DNA from: Antarcticimicrobium sediminis | Lineage (GTDB): Bacteria > Pseudomonadota > Alphaproteobacteria > Rhodobacterales > Rhodobacteraceae | Length of the DNA: 64,000 nucleotides | Assembly (NCBI RefSeq): GCF_004348975.1 | Contig: NZ_SMFP01000004.1 | Location: 283,419 to 347,418, forward strand | Reading direction: 5' to 3' | Part shown: positions 32,889-42,008 of the stretch, piece after piece | How the letters are laid out: every line of letters starts with the position of its first letter | How positions within the stretch are numbered: the first letter of the stretch is position 1 | Notes under the pieces: model-generated | Told to the model about the DNA's origin: nothing | Database searches by the model: none | Seen by the model: only the letters and a program-made list of their open reading frames with translations | Translations under genes and position numbers: made by a program

Positions 32889-34129
32889 CAGCTTTCCGCC
32901 CCCTTCATCCGTGCCAGAACGCGATAGGCCCCCGATTGCGCCAACTCATGCGTCAGTGCCTCGGCGGCGGCCTCATCGGGGATGAGACGGGCGCGCAGGG
33001 CTGCTGGCAGGTCTTGCAACACGGTGTCGATCTTGGCGCGGGCGACGGCGTTGAAGCCGCTCTCGCTGGCGATGTCGAGCATTGTGCGCGACAGCTCATC
33101 CGTCGCGCTGACCGCGCCGGTGCGGGCCTCGGGTGCCGCCAGATCGAACACCAGCTTGTCGATCCAGAGCCTGCCCGCCATCTGTGCGAGATCGGCGATC
33201 GTTTCTTGCCAGACGTCTTGATCGCGCAGGATCTGCCAATAGCGTGGGGACTGGCCCGTAAGCGTCAGGCGCAGAACGGCCGTCTGGGCGGTGATCCCGG
33301 CGCACACGGCTTCCAGATGGGCCCGCAACAGGCTGCGCAGGGCATCGTCGCTGTCGGCCTCGGTCACGTCCAGCGCGGTCTGGGTAAAGTCCACGACCGA
33401 GGTGGGAACCTCCTCGACCGTGATCGTGCCATTTTCAATCGTCAGCAGGCTGGCGGATTTCGGCCCCGCCTCGCCGATATCACGGCCCTGTGGCATGCCG
33501 GGCATGACGATCCATGGCGATTCTGAATGGACCTGCCGCTTGTGGATGTGGCCAAGGGCCCAATAATCGAAGCCCATTCCGACAAGATCGGCAATATGAC
33601 AGGGCGCATAGGTGTCATGGCCAGCCGCCCCGGCAAGCGAGGTGTGGAGCATGGCAATGTTCACCGCGCCCGCAACCGGTTCGGGAAAGCGCGGCAAGAG
33701 GCTTTCCGGGGCATGACGATCGGCAAAGCTGACCCCATGAATCCAGAGCTCCGCCGACAGTTGCACCTTGCCGCCGCGCGCATCGAACACGTGAACGTTG
33801 TCGGGCAAGTCAAGCGACCCTGTGATCGGGTTCTCAGCGTCGTGGTTGCCCTTGATATAGAACACCCGGATTTCCGCCGCGCGGAGTCGATCCAACTGCC
33901 CGGTCAGAAAGGCCGCCGTGCGGGCACTGCGTTGTTTGCCGTCAAACAGGTCGCCCGCGATCAGCAGGGCCGTTACCTGTTCCGACATGGCAAAGTCGAT
34001 CAGACGGGAAAACGCGGCGCGTGTGGCGGCCTCCACCGTGGTGCGCAAATCCTCATTGCGCAGCGCAAGCGATCGCAACGGAGAATCGAGATGAATATCG
34101 GCGGTGTGCAAGAGGCGGATCAACGGCAT
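32888..34129 (-). CDS. SbcD/Mre11-like metallophosphoesterase, YhaO family
   Basis: 413 residues. The start MPLIRLLHTADIHLDSPL (ATG 34129) is chosen because metallophosphoesterases of this family begin at this point; TTG 34171 is the alternative. Metal-binding motifs are TADIHLDSP, LLIAGDLFDG, KGNHDAENP, MLHTS and ALGHIHKRQV, all intact. It is expected to be a Mn-dependent DNA exonuclease or endonuclease working with the downstream YhaN-like ATPase. The pair resembles the YhaO/YhaN module of Firmicutes and other bacteria. The C-terminal ~150 residues are less conserved. Confidence 0.87.
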   Translation of the reverse strand: MPLIRLLHTADIHLDSPLRSLALRNEDLRTTVEAATRAAFSRLIDFAMSEQVTALLIAGDLFDGKQRSARTAAFLTGQLDRLRAAEIRVFYIKGNHDAENPITGSLDLPDNVHVFDARGGKVQLSAELWIHGVSFADRHAPESLLPRFPEPVAGAVNIAMLHTSLAGAAGHDTYAPCHIADLVGMGFDYWALGHIHKRQVHSESPWIVMPGMPQGRDIGEAGPKSASLLTIENGTITVEEVPTSVVDFTQTALDVTEADSDDALRSLLRAHLEAVCAGITAQTAVLRLTLTGQSPRYWQILRDQDVWQETIADLAQMAGRLWIDKLVFDLAAPEARTGAVSATDELSRTMLDIASESGFNAVARAKIDTVLQDLPAALRARLIPDEAAAEALTHELAQSGAYRVLARMKGAES

Positions 34130-34279
34130 ACCTTTTTGAGCGAGAGTGGCGCGAATGCGCGCGGGTCTCAAGATGCGACTTGAAGGCTGAAAGTCTTGCA
34201 GGTTGAAATCCTGTCGTCCCCTAACATGAACATCTTGGCGATTGGAAAATTTCCCGCGGTCGAAACGCCAAGCCTCACA

Positions 34280-35146
34280 TCAGAACCACTGACCCGGTTC
34301 CATCAGGCCAAGATCCATCAATTGGCGCGAATGCCACTCAAACGGGGTCGAATTGTGCCAGCGGAAACTCTCGATCTCAAAGGTCGATCCGGGATTCGAC
34401 TTCAACGCCTTGGCGGTTCGAAACGAACAGATCGCGGCGGTCAGGTTGTGATGCCACGGGCAGGCATAGGTGTTGTATTCCTGATCCTCAAAGGTGTGAT
34501 CCGGGCGAAGCCGTAACCCCGGCTTGCTGCGGAACAGCGCGATCCGGTCGATCTTGCGACTGGTGCGGGGGATATGTTCCTCATAGCGCCAGCGCAGCCC
34601 GCCATAGAAATCGAGCTGCCGTTCGCGCGGATGGCCGGTTTCCGGATCATTGCGCGCCAGCGCGTAATACCCCGACCGGTCCAGATGCGCGCGCTCCAGA
34701 GAAACCGCATCGGGACAGGCCGACAGATCGTCGGCGTAAAGGTCGATCACATAGGACAGCATGGCATCGCGCCGTTCCTCGGTATGAAAGGCCAGCATCT
34801 CGCCGACGCTGCGCGTTTCACAGAACGGGTAGAACAGGTATTCGGCGTTATACCCGTAATAGAGCCAGATCCCCGGCGCGGCGTCGATCACCGCGTTCAC
34901 GGCCTCAAAGACACGTTCGGGCTGGCTGCAATCGAATCCGACCCGGTGCACCTGTTCGGCCAGATCGCCCGGTAGATCAAACGCCGGGGGCATCAGCGCG
35001 ACCACCGCCGCGAAGCCGCATTGCAGGTGATGGCGCAGCGTCGTGCCCAGTTCGACCTCGTCCTCGACAAAGATCAGCGCCACCGGCCCTTTGGCCAGGG
35101 CTGTCTGTCCGGATTTGAGAAACTCTTGCAGTGATGTGTAGTGCAT
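34280..35146 (-). CDS. Glycosyltransferase-like protein, unassigned
   Basis: 288 residues, no signal peptide or membrane segment. It starts MHYTSLQEFLKSGQ and has ALIFVEDEVELGTTLRHHL, then WLYYGYNAEYLFYPFCET, YVIDLYADDLSACP and FEDQEYNTYACPWHHN. The opening strand followed by an acidic turn, and the FYP/YADD phrases, recall GT2/GT92-type transferases of alphaproteobacteria, but a clear DxD with known context is not visible. It sits alone between the nuclease operon and miaB, the latter divergent. A role in envelope polysaccharide is only a guess. Confidence 0.6.
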   Translation of the reverse strand: MHYTSLQEFLKSGQTALAKGPVALIFVEDEVELGTTLRHHLQCGFAAVVALMPPAFDLPGDLAEQVHRVGFDCSQPERVFEAVNAVIDAAPGIWLYYGYNAEYLFYPFCETRSVGEMLAFHTEERRDAMLSYVIDLYADDLSACPDAVSLERAHLDRSGYYALARNDPETGHPRERQLDFYGGLRWRYEEHIPRTSRKIDRIALFRSKPGLRLRPDHTFEDQEYNTYACPWHHNLTAAICSFRTAKALKSNPGSTFEIESFRWHNSTPFEWHSRQLMDLGLMEPGQWF

Positions 35147-35268
35147 GACCCTGCCTGCCCGCCTTGCTGGCGTTTGGGGGCAAAGTCAGGTATTCGGGCT
35201 GGCATTGCAAGCCACCGGGCAAAGCCCTATGTCCGGCGCTCGTTGCCAAAGCCGGGAAAGCAGACCCT

Positions 35269-36594
35269 ATGACCGTGCCCAAGAAGCTCTTTATCAAGAC
35301 CTACGGCTGTCAGATGAACGTCTATGATAGCGAACGCATGGCTGAGGCGCTGGGCGGTCAGGGCTATGTCGAGACGACATCGCAGGACGATGCCGACATG
35401 ATTCTCCTCAACACCTGCCATATCCGGGAAAAGGCCGCCGAAAAGGTCTATTCCGAACTGGGGCGGCTGCGCGGGCTGAAGGAGGCAAATCCGAACCTCA
35501 AGATCGGCGTCGCCGGCTGCGTCGCGCAGGCTGAGGGCGCTGAAATCATGCGCCGTCAGCCGCTGGTCGATCTGGTGGTCGGTCCGCAAAGCTATCATCG
35601 GCTGCCCGAGTTGGAAGCAAAGACGCGGTTGGGTGAAACGGCGCTCGATACCGATTTCCCCGAAGAGGACAAGTTCGAAAAGCTGGCGGCGCGTCCCAAG
35701 GCAAAACGCGGGCCGGCCGCCTTTCTGACCGTGCAGGAAGGCTGCGACAAGTTCTGCGCCTTTTGCGTGGTGCCCTATACCCGTGGGTCCGAGGTTTCGC
35801 GCCCGGTCGAGCGGATCCTGACCGAGGCCCGCGATCTGGTCGAACGCGGCGTGCGCGAGATCACTCTGTTGGGGCAGAACGTCAATGCCTATCACGGCGC
35901 TGGCTCCGATGGCGCGGACTGGTCGCTGGCACGGCTGATCTGGGCGTTGAACGATGTCGACGGGCTGGAGCGGATCCGCTTTACCACCAGTCACCCCAAC
36001 GACATGTCCGATGACCTGATCGAGGCGCATGTGAGCTGCCCGAAACTGATGCCCTATCTGCATCTGCCGGTGCAATCGGGCAGCGACCGCATTCTGAAAC
36101 GGATGAACCGGTCCCACACCGCCGAGCAATATCTGCGCCTGATCGAGCGGCTGCGCACGGCGCGACCCGATATGCATCTGTCAGGCGATTTCATCGTCGG
36201 CTTTCCCGAGGAAACCGAACAGGATTTTCAGGACACCTTGGCGTTGGTCGAGGCGGTGCAATATGGCTCGGCGTTTTCGTTCAAATACTCCACCCGCCCC
36301 GGAACCCCCGCCGCCGAGCGCGCCCAGGTGAGCGAGGCGGAAAAGGCGGATCGCCTGCTGCGCTTGCAGACGCTGCTGACCCACCAACAGCGGGCGTTGC
36401 AGAATGCCATGGTGGGCCGCGACGTCGGCGTGCTGTTTGAGCGGCCGGGGCGTCAGCCGGGCCAGATGGTCGGAAAATCCGACTATATGCATGCGGTTCA
36501 TGTGCAGGGTGACAGCGTCGCCCCAGGCGATCTGCGTCGGGTCAGAATCGTCAGCTCCAGCACGAATTCACTGGCCGGGGAACTTCTCGACTAA
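35269..36594 (+). CDS. miaB: tRNA-2-methylthio-N6-isopentenyladenosine(37) synthase
   Basis: 441 residues from ATG 35269, beginning [19 protein letters not shown]. The N-terminal UPF0004 domain supplies Cys in [17 protein letters not shown] and AGCVAQAEG for the auxiliary Fe-S cluster. The radical-SAM site is [23 protein letters not shown]-binding domain lies at the C-terminus (VGVLFERPG onward). MiaB methylthiolates i6A37 in tRNAs reading UNN codons. A longer in-frame extension to 35164 lacks family similarity and was not used. Confidence 0.96.
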   Translation: MTVPKKLFIKTYGCQMNVYDSERMAEALGGQGYVETTSQDDADMILLNTCHIREKAAEKVYSELGRLRGLKEANPNLKIGVAGCVAQAEGAEIMRRQPLVDLVVGPQSYHRLPELEAKTRLGETALDTDFPEEDKFEKLAARPKAKRGPAAFLTVQEGCDKFCAFCVVPYTRGSEVSRPVERILTEARDLVERGVREITLLGQNVNAYHGAGSDGADWSLARLIWALNDVDGLERIRFTTSHPNDMSDDLIEAHVSCPKLMPYLHLPVQSGSDRILKRMNRSHTAEQYLRLIERLRTARPDMHLSGDFIVGFPEETEQDFQDTLALVEAVQYGSAFSFKYSTRPGTPAAERAQVSEAEKADRLLRLQTLLTHQQRALQNAMVGRDVGVLFERPGRQPGQMVGKSDYMHAVHVQGDSVAPGDLRRVRIVSSSTNSLAGELLD

Positions 36595-36807
36595 GCCGCG
36601 TCCCCTGTGAACAATGCGCCCTGATTGCGATTGATATTTGCGGCTTTGGAAACGGTTATCCGGCCCTCTTGGCGCGTGTTGCCGAAAGTGCTGCAATGCA
36701 TGGTGGATTTTGCTTCACAAATATCACTTAATTTCCTAACCTTAGCGCAATAACAGCGAAGCCCACCCCAATCGTTCAGAGGTGGCGCCATTTTCGGGGG
36801 ATAAAAG

Positions 36808-37386
36808 GTGACTACATCAAAGGTGATTGATTTGAGGGTCCGGCGCGCAATAACCGCGCTGACCGCAGCGATTGCGCTTGCCATCGCATTCGCAACAATG
36901 GCGCAGGCTGGGACCAGAACGGTGATCGGCGAACGCTATGTCCCGACCATCTGGGTCGACCCGGATGGGTGCGAGCACTGGGTCATGGATGACGGCGCCG
37001 AGGGCTATATGTCTCCGCATGTGCGCCGCGACGGCACCCCGGTCTGCCGCCGGGGTAACCTGTGCGGTACGATGCCGGCGGACCAGTTCTTTGCCACCGA
37101 CAAATATGCGATCAGCGCCGCCGGGCAGCAGCGCCTGCGCGACTTCTTCCGCACTACCGGGGCGCGCGGCTATATCATTACCGGCCACACCGACAGCCGC
37201 GCATCCGACGCCTATAACATGCGCCTGTCCCGCAACCGGGCCAATTCGGTGGCCCGCGTGGCCCGCAGTATTGGGTCCAACGTGGTGGATGTGCGCGGCT
37301 ATGGCGAACGCAATCCGCGGGTGCCCAATACCAGCGCTGCCAACATGGCGCAGAACCGTCGCGTTGAAATCATCTGTGTGCAGTGA
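36808..37386 (+). CDS. OmpA-domain protein with N-terminal Cys-bracketed motif
   Basis: 192 residues starting at GTG 36808. The signal peptide is about residues 1-34 (ITALTAAIALAIAFATMAQA). A module follows at 36949-37046 (WVDPDGCEHWVMDDG, EGY.S, GTPVC), then an OmpA-type peptidoglycan-binding domain with ITGHTDSRASDAYNMRLSRNRA and YGERNPRVPNTSAANMAQNRR. The OmpA part anchors the protein to the cell wall. The next gene, 11 bp downstream, is a lipoprotein with the same Cys-bracketed module, so the two are likely functional partners. The module's role is unknown. Confidence 0.85.
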   Translation: MTTSKVIDLRVRRAITALTAAIALAIAFATMAQAGTRTVIGERYVPTIWVDPDGCEHWVMDDGAEGYMSPHVRRDGTPVCRRGNLCGTMPADQFFATDKYAISAAGQQRLRDFFRTTGARGYIITGHTDSRASDAYNMRLSRNRANSVARVARSIGSNVVDVRGYGERNPRVPNTSAANMAQNRRVEIICVQ

Positions 37387-37397
37387 GGAAAAAGACC

Positions 37398-37694
37398 ATG
37401 AAAATCGTCAAGGCCATCGCACTGCTCGCCGCGGTCGGCACGCTCGCCGCTTGTGAAGCAACCGACAAGACCCGCGACAACAACATCTTCGACACCAAGG
37501 ATCTGAGCCAGCTCAAGGCCGGCATCTGGGTTGATCCCACCGGCTGCGATCACTGGATCATCGATGACGGGGTCGAAGGATACCTGTCGCAACGGATGGA
37601 CCAATACGGCAAACCGGTCTGTTCCGGCGCGGCACCTCCGGGTGTGGCCACCGGGCCGTTCAAAAAAGGCAGCAAGGTCGTCGACGCGATCTGA
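37398..37694 (+). CDS. Small lipoprotein sharing the WVDP.GC.HW module
   Basis: 98 residues from ATG 37398 (GAGGAA upstream). The signal peptide ends in a lipobox, VGTLAAC, with lipidation at Cys. The mature part contains IWVDPTGCDHWIIDDGVEGY followed by GKPVC (37524-37622), almost the same as the module of the OmpA-domain protein just upstream. The protein ends soon after. It is followed by an intrinsic terminator, so the two genes form a small operon. Function unknown; an outer-membrane partner of the OmpA protein is the simplest reading. Confidence 0.8.
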   Translation: MKIVKAIALLAAVGTLAACEATDKTRDNNIFDTKDLSQLKAGIWVDPTGCDHWIIDDGVEGYLSQRMDQYGKPVCSGAAPPGVATGPFKKGSKVVDAI

Positions 37695-37714
37695 TCGAGT
37701 TGCGAGCATTCTTG

Positions 37715-37746
37715 CGGCCGTCCCATCCCGGGGCGGCCGTTTTTTG
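37715..37746 (+). terminator. Intrinsic terminator after the lipoprotein gene
   Basis: CGGCCGTCCC (37715-37724) pairs with GGGGCGGCCG (37730-37739), one T-G wobble, loop ATCCC, followed directly by TTTTTT. It closes the OmpA/lipoprotein operon. Confidence 0.85.
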
Positions 37747-37836
37747 TTTCAAATAGGTGAAAAATGCGCCGTTTCGCTTGCGCGGTGCGGCCGATGTTGG
37801 CAGGCTTGTCCTACCGTTTGAGACAAGGAGAGCGGA

Positions 37837-38838
37837 TTGGCCATTAGCGCCCTGACCCCACCGCAAGCCGAAAGCGCACCCCGCGAGGTGCCGCTCGAAT
37901 TTTCTGACAATCGTCTGCTGATCGACCTGTGCGGCGAATTTGACCGCAATCTGGCCGAGATCGAGCGCAAGCTCTCGGTCCAGATCCTGCGCCGGGGTAA
38001 CCAGCTTGCCATCATCGGCGAGGCGGCAGCACAGGCTCAGGCGGTCGAGGTGCTCACCGCCCTCTACCACCGGCTCGAGGCGGGCCGCGCTGTCGAATCC
38101 GGCGATATCGACCGCGAATTGCGCATGGGGCGCGTCGAGGACGACGCGCCGACCGGCGACCAGCTTGAGATGTTCAAGCGTGGCCCGATCGAGATCAAGA
38201 CCCGCAAAAAGCTGGTCGAACCCCGCACCGAGGCGCAGAAAGCCTATGTGCAGGCGCTGTTCGAACATGAGCTGGCCTTTGGCATCGGTCCGGCCGGCAC
38301 CGGCAAGACCTATCTCGCCGTGGCGGTCGGGGTCAGCATGTTCATCGGCGGCCATGTGGACAAGATCATCCTCAGTCGTCCGGCGGTGGAGGCGGGCGAA
38401 AAGCTTGGCTACCTGCCCGGTGACATGAAGGAAAAGGTCGATCCCTACATGCAGCCGCTCTATGACGCGCTGAGCGATTTTCTCCCGGGCAAGCAATTGG
38501 CCAAGCTGATGGAGGAAAAGCGGATCGAGATCGCGCCGCTGGCCTTCATGCGCGGGCGCACGCTTGCCAATGCCTATGTCGTGCTGGACGAGGCGCAGAA
38601 CGCCACCACCATGCAGATGAAGATGTTCCTGACCCGGCTGGGCGAAGGCAGCCGCATGGTGATCACCGGCGACCGCACTCAGGTGGACCTGCCGCGTGGC
38701 ATGCCCTCTGGTCTGGCCGATGCAGAGCGGCTGCTGACAACGGTGCCCAACATCAGCTTCAGCTATTTCACCTCCAAGGATGTGGTGCGTCACCCGCTGG
38801 TTGCCGCCATCATCGAGGCTTATGAGGCCGACGTCTGA
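37837..38838 (+). CDS. PhoH-like ATPase
   Basis: 333 residues. The start is TTG 37837 with AAGGAG seven bases upstream. An N-terminal KH-like region is followed by Walker A GIGPAGTGKTYLAVAVG and Walker B YVVLDEAQNATTMQMKMFL, then TGDRTQVDLPRG. This is the YbeZ/PhoH type, an RNA-associated ATPase that works with YbeY. The ybeY and corC genes follow in the same direction, the conserved arrangement. Confidence 0.93.
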   Translation: MAISALTPPQAESAPREVPLEFSDNRLLIDLCGEFDRNLAEIERKLSVQILRRGNQLAIIGEAAAQAQAVEVLTALYHRLEAGRAVESGDIDRELRMGRVEDDAPTGDQLEMFKRGPIEIKTRKKLVEPRTEAQKAYVQALFEHELAFGIGPAGTGKTYLAVAVGVSMFIGGHVDKIILSRPAVEAGEKLGYLPGDMKEKVDPYMQPLYDALSDFLPGKQLAKLMEEKRIEIAPLAFMRGRTLANAYVVLDEAQNATTMQMKMFLTRLGEGSRMVITGDRTQVDLPRGMPSGLADAERLLTTVPNISFSYFTSKDVVRHPLVAAIIEAYEADV

Positions 38839-38866
38839 CACCAGATCCTGTTGCGCGCTTCTTCTT

Positions 38867-38926
38867 GGTGGAAATACTCCGGGGGTGAATTGGCCGTAGG
38901 CCAAGGAGGGGGCTGGCCCCCTCTCT
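38867..38926. repeat. REP-like repeat and hairpin between phoH and ybeY
   Basis: The reverse complement of 38867-38885 contains CCCCCGGAGTATTTCCA, related to the repeat copies at 15350 and 43310. A GC hairpin follows, GAGGGGGC/GCCCCC around 38906-38923. It occupies the short gap between two otherwise linked genes. Confidence 0.45.
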
Positions 38927-38949
38927 CGACCTGCCCTATGACCCGCGCC

Positions 38950-39450
38950 ATGACTGTTGATCTCTCCATAGAAGACCCCGCCTGGCAGGCGCTGGATCTG
39001 CACCGGCTGGCCAGTCGCGCCTGTGACGCGACGCTTGCACATCTGCGGCTGGACCCGGAAGCCTGCGAAATTGCGCTGCTGGCCTGCGATGATGCGCGTA
39101 TCGCTGCGCTCAACGCCGATTTTCGCGGCAAACCACAGCCCACCAACGTGTTGAGCTGGCCCGCCGAGGATCTCGCCCCCGAGGTGGCTGGCGCCACGCC
39201 GGCCGGGCCGTCCCCGGATTTCAGCGGTGAAATCGCGTTGGGGGATATCGCCATTGCCTATGGCACGTGCCTGCGCGAGGCCGAAGAGCAGGGCAAGCCC
39301 TTGGCCGATCATGCCACCCATCTGATCGTGCACGGGCTGCTGCATCTTTTGGGCTATGACCACATCCGTGACCCGGATGCCACGGTGATGGAAGGGCTCG
39401 AGGTCGAAATACTTGGCAGTTTGGGACTCGATGACCCATATAGGGGATAA
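38950..39450 (+). CDS. ybeY: Endoribonuclease YbeY (rRNA maturation factor)
   Basis: 166 residues from ATG 38950 ([12 protein letters not shown]); ATG 38938 would add four residues. The zinc-binding signature [15 protein letters not shown] is intact (H-x3-H-x5-H). PTNVLSWP and ALGDIAIAY are family hallmarks. YbeY matures 16S rRNA 3' ends and takes part in ribosome quality control. It follows phoH and precedes a CorC-type gene, the standard order. Confidence 0.94.
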   Translation: MTVDLSIEDPAWQALDLHRLASRACDATLAHLRLDPEACEIALLACDDARIAALNADFRGKPQPTNVLSWPAEDLAPEVAGATPAGPSPDFSGEIALGDIAIAYGTCLREAEEQGKPLADHATHLIVHGLLHLLGYDHIRDPDATVMEGLEVEILGSLGLDDPYRG

Positions 39451-39484
39451 GTCGGGCCAGAGCGGCCCCTTTCGGATAGGATAA

Positions 39485-40378
39485 ATGGGCGACGACACAG
39501 ACGATAGTTCTAACGCGGCGCAGCGCGCGCAGCCTGAGAACACCAACACCGCGACCGAAGAAAAGACCGGATTCCTTGGTCGCATCATCGACGCATTCAC
39601 CCCGGGCGAAGACACTGCGCCAGCCCCGGTCAACGGTTATTCGGCGGCGGCGCTACAGCCACGCGGCATGATCAACCTGCGCCGCTTGCGGGTCGAGGAT
39701 GTGGCGATTCCCACCGCCGAGATCGTGGCCGTGCCCAGCACCATCGTGATGGATGAGCTTGTCGATGTCTTTCGCGAAAGCGGGATGACGCGAATCCCGG
39801 TCTATGATGGCACGCTTGATACGCCGCTGGGCTTTGTCCACCTCAAGGATCTGGCGCTGACGCACGGGTTCAACGGTGGTCAGGAGGCCGATTTCGATAT
39901 CACCACGATGCTGCGGCCGCTGCTTTTTGTGCCGCCTTCGATGCCGATCGGGGTGCTGCTGACCAAGATGCAGACCGAGCGGCGCCACATGGCGCTGGTG
40001 ATCGACGAATATGGCGGCGTTGACGGGCTTTTGACCATCGAGGACCTGATCGAACAGGTGGTGGGCGAGATCGAAGACGAGCATGACACCGACGGAGACC
40101 AGCTTTGGATCAAGGAAAAGCCGGGCGTCTATATCGCTCAGGCCCGCGCCCCGCTTGACGAGTTCGAGGCCGAACTCGGATGCTCCCTGACCAGCCATGA
40201 AGACGTGGACGAGGAAGAGATCGACACCTTGGGCGGTCTGGTTTTCATGCTCTCTGGCCGGGTTCCGACCCGGGGCGAGGTGGTGGTGCATCCCGATGGC
40301 GCCGAGTTCGAGGTGATCGACGCCGATCCGCGACGGATCAAGCGGCTGCGCGTGCACGTTCCGGATGCGATGGACTAG
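39485..40378 (+). CDS. CBS-domain CorC/HlyC-family protein
   Basis: 297 residues, cytoplasmic (no membrane segment). It has an acidic N-terminus, two CBS domains (~residues 65-190: VEDVAIPTAEIVAVPS, GFVHLKDLALTHG, DEYGGVDGLLTIEDL) and a C-terminal transporter-associated domain (LGGLVFMLSGRVPTRGEVV). This is the CorC form seen between ybeY and lnt; it is linked to Mg/Co efflux and binds adenine nucleotides. The stop lies nine bases before the lnt start. Confidence 0.9.
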   Translation: MGDDTDDSSNAAQRAQPENTNTATEEKTGFLGRIIDAFTPGEDTAPAPVNGYSAAALQPRGMINLRRLRVEDVAIPTAEIVAVPSTIVMDELVDVFRESGMTRIPVYDGTLDTPLGFVHLKDLALTHGFNGGQEADFDITTMLRPLLFVPPSMPIGVLLTKMQTERRHMALVIDEYGGVDGLLTIEDLIEQVVGEIEDEHDTDGDQLWIKEKPGVYIAQARAPLDEFEAELGCSLTSHEDVDEEEIDTLGGLVFMLSGRVPTRGEVVVHPDGAEFEVIDADPRRIKRLRVHVPDAMD

Positions 40379-40387
40379 GGGCACGTG

Positions 40388-41914
40388 ATGAGCGGTCTGG
40401 CGCATTGGCCCTTGTGGGGGCGCCTCGGGCTTGCGGCGCTCGCCGGGGCGGCCGGGGCGTTGGGGTTCGCGCCCTATGGGCTTTGGCCCGTCACCCTGAT
40501 CGCTTTGGCCCTGCTGCCCGCGTTGCTGCTGGCCTGCGCGCGCCCGCGCGCGGCGGCGCTGACCGGCTGGGCCTTTGGCGTCGGCTGGTTCGCGCTCGCG
40601 CTGTCCTGGATCATTGACCCCTTTCTGGTCGACCCCGATCGCTACGCCTGGATGGCACCCTTTGCGCTGGTCTTCCTTGCGGGCGGTCTGGCGTTGTTCT
40701 GGGGCGCCGCGTTCTGGGGCGCGCATCGTTTCGCGCATTGTCCGGCGCAGGGGGCCGTCGGGCGTATCGTCGACTTGGTCATCGCCTTGTCGCTGGTCGA
40801 ATTCGCCCGTGCCTATCTGTTGACCGGCTTTCCCTGGGCCGCGCTTGCCCAGATCTGGGTCGGTACGCCCGCGGATCAGCTTTTGGCCTGGATCGGGCCG
40901 CAGGGGCTGGCACTGGCGACGCTGGGGATCACGATGCTGCCCGGCTGGGCGCTGGCCCGGCGGGCGACACCCCGCGGCTGGGCGCTGGCCCTGCTGCCCG
41001 CGTTGGTCTTTGGCTTTGCCGCCTTTGCGCTTGGGGCCGGGCGGGGCGATCCGGTCGTAAGCACCGGTGCGACCGTCCGGCTGGTCCAGCCCAACGCGCC
41101 ACAGCACCAGAAATGGGACCCGGCCTATATCCCGGTGTTTTTCAAGCGCCAGATCGACTTTACCGCTGCCGGGCCGCGCCCCGATCTGATCGTCTGGCCG
41201 GAAAGCGCGGTGCCGGTCCTGCTCGAAGATGCCGCCCCGACGCTGGCCCGTATCGCGCAGGCGGCAGGTGGGGCTGATGTGGTTCTTGGGATCCAGCGTT
41301 TCGAGGGCTGGCGCGTCTACAATTCGCTGATCCATCTTGACGGGGACGGGCAGGTGGCGGGGCTGTATGACAAGCACCATCTGGTTCCCTTTGGCGAATA
41401 TGTGCCGTTTGGCGATCTGGCGGCGCGGGTGGGGATCACTGGCTTTGCCGCGCGCGAGGGGCAGGGCTATAGCGCCGGGCCGGGTCCGCGTCTTCTGGAT
41501 CTGGGGGCGCTCGGTCCGGCCCTGCCGCTGATCTGCTACGAGGCGGTCTTTCCGCAGGATGTGAACGCTGCACCCGAACGTCCACGGCTGTTGTTGCAGA
41601 TCACCAATGACGCTTGGTTCGGCACCCGCACCGGCCCGTATCAGCATCTGGCGCAGGCTCGCATGCGTGCGATCGAACAGGGGGTGCCGATGGTGCGCGC
41701 GGCCAATACCGGAATCTCGGCGCTGATCGGGCCGCGTGGCGCGGTGATCCGCAGCATTCCTTTGGGTCAGGCGGGCTATGTCGATGCGGAGCTGCCGGCC
41801 CCGCTGGCGCCTACAATCTATGCGCGGACTGGCGACTGGCCTGTGTTTCTGCTGCTACTTTTTGGCTGGTTCGCGTTTAAGGTGGTGCAATGGCGCCGTG
41901 GATCGCCTAGATAG
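40388..41914 (+). CDS. lnt: Apolipoprotein N-acyltransferase
   Basis: 508 residues with about six N-terminal membrane helices, then a nitrilase-like domain. The catalytic Glu is in VWPESAVPVLL, the Lys in YDKHHLVPFGEYVPF and the Cys in LICYEAVFP. TNDAWFGTRTGPYQHL is diagnostic. Lnt transfers the third acyl chain to lipoproteins in the inner membrane. It is the last gene of the phoH-ybeY-corC-lnt run. Confidence 0.95.
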   Translation: MSGLAHWPLWGRLGLAALAGAAGALGFAPYGLWPVTLIALALLPALLLACARPRAAALTGWAFGVGWFALALSWIIDPFLVDPDRYAWMAPFALVFLAGGLALFWGAAFWGAHRFAHCPAQGAVGRIVDLVIALSLVEFARAYLLTGFPWAALAQIWVGTPADQLLAWIGPQGLALATLGITMLPGWALARRATPRGWALALLPALVFGFAAFALGAGRGDPVVSTGATVRLVQPNAPQHQKWDPAYIPVFFKRQIDFTAAGPRPDLIVWPESAVPVLLEDAAPTLARIAQAAGGADVVLGIQRFEGWRVYNSLIHLDGDGQVAGLYDKHHLVPFGEYVPFGDLAARVGITGFAAREGQGYSAGPGPRLLDLGALGPALPLICYEAVFPQDVNAAPERPRLLLQITNDAWFGTRTGPYQHLAQARMRAIEQGVPMVRAANTGISALIGPRGAVIRSIPLGQAGYVDAELPAPLAPTIYARTGDWPVFLLLLFGWFAFKVVQWRRGSPR

Positions 41915-41955
41915 CGATTGACTGGCCCGTGCGTTCCGCGCGGAACCGGATTGGC

Positions 41956-42003
41956 ACTGTCACAACGGCTTCCTGACGTGACAGGCAAACCACCAATGGA
42001 GCA
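41956..42003 (+). promoter_or_regulatory. SAM/SAH riboswitch upstream of metK
   Basis: TGTCAC (41958-41963) pairs with GTGACA (41978-41983), closing a loop that contains AACGGCTTCCTGAC. The loop segment GGCTTCC can pair with the ribosome-binding region ATGGAGC (41997-42002) as an H-type pseudoknot. Sequence blocks and spacing match the SAM/SAH riboswitch described ahead of metK in Rhodobacterales. Ligand binding would hide the Shine-Dalgarno and lower S-adenosylmethionine synthetase translation. Confidence 0.88.
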
Positions 42004-42008
42004 CTTTA

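Noticed and set aside
34165..34230. tRNA-like T-arm (GCAGGTTGAAATCCTGT near 34198-34214) suggesting a tRNA remnant or attachment site
   Set aside because: No matching acceptor, D-arm or anticodon arm can be built, and no integrase or duplicated tRNA end is present.
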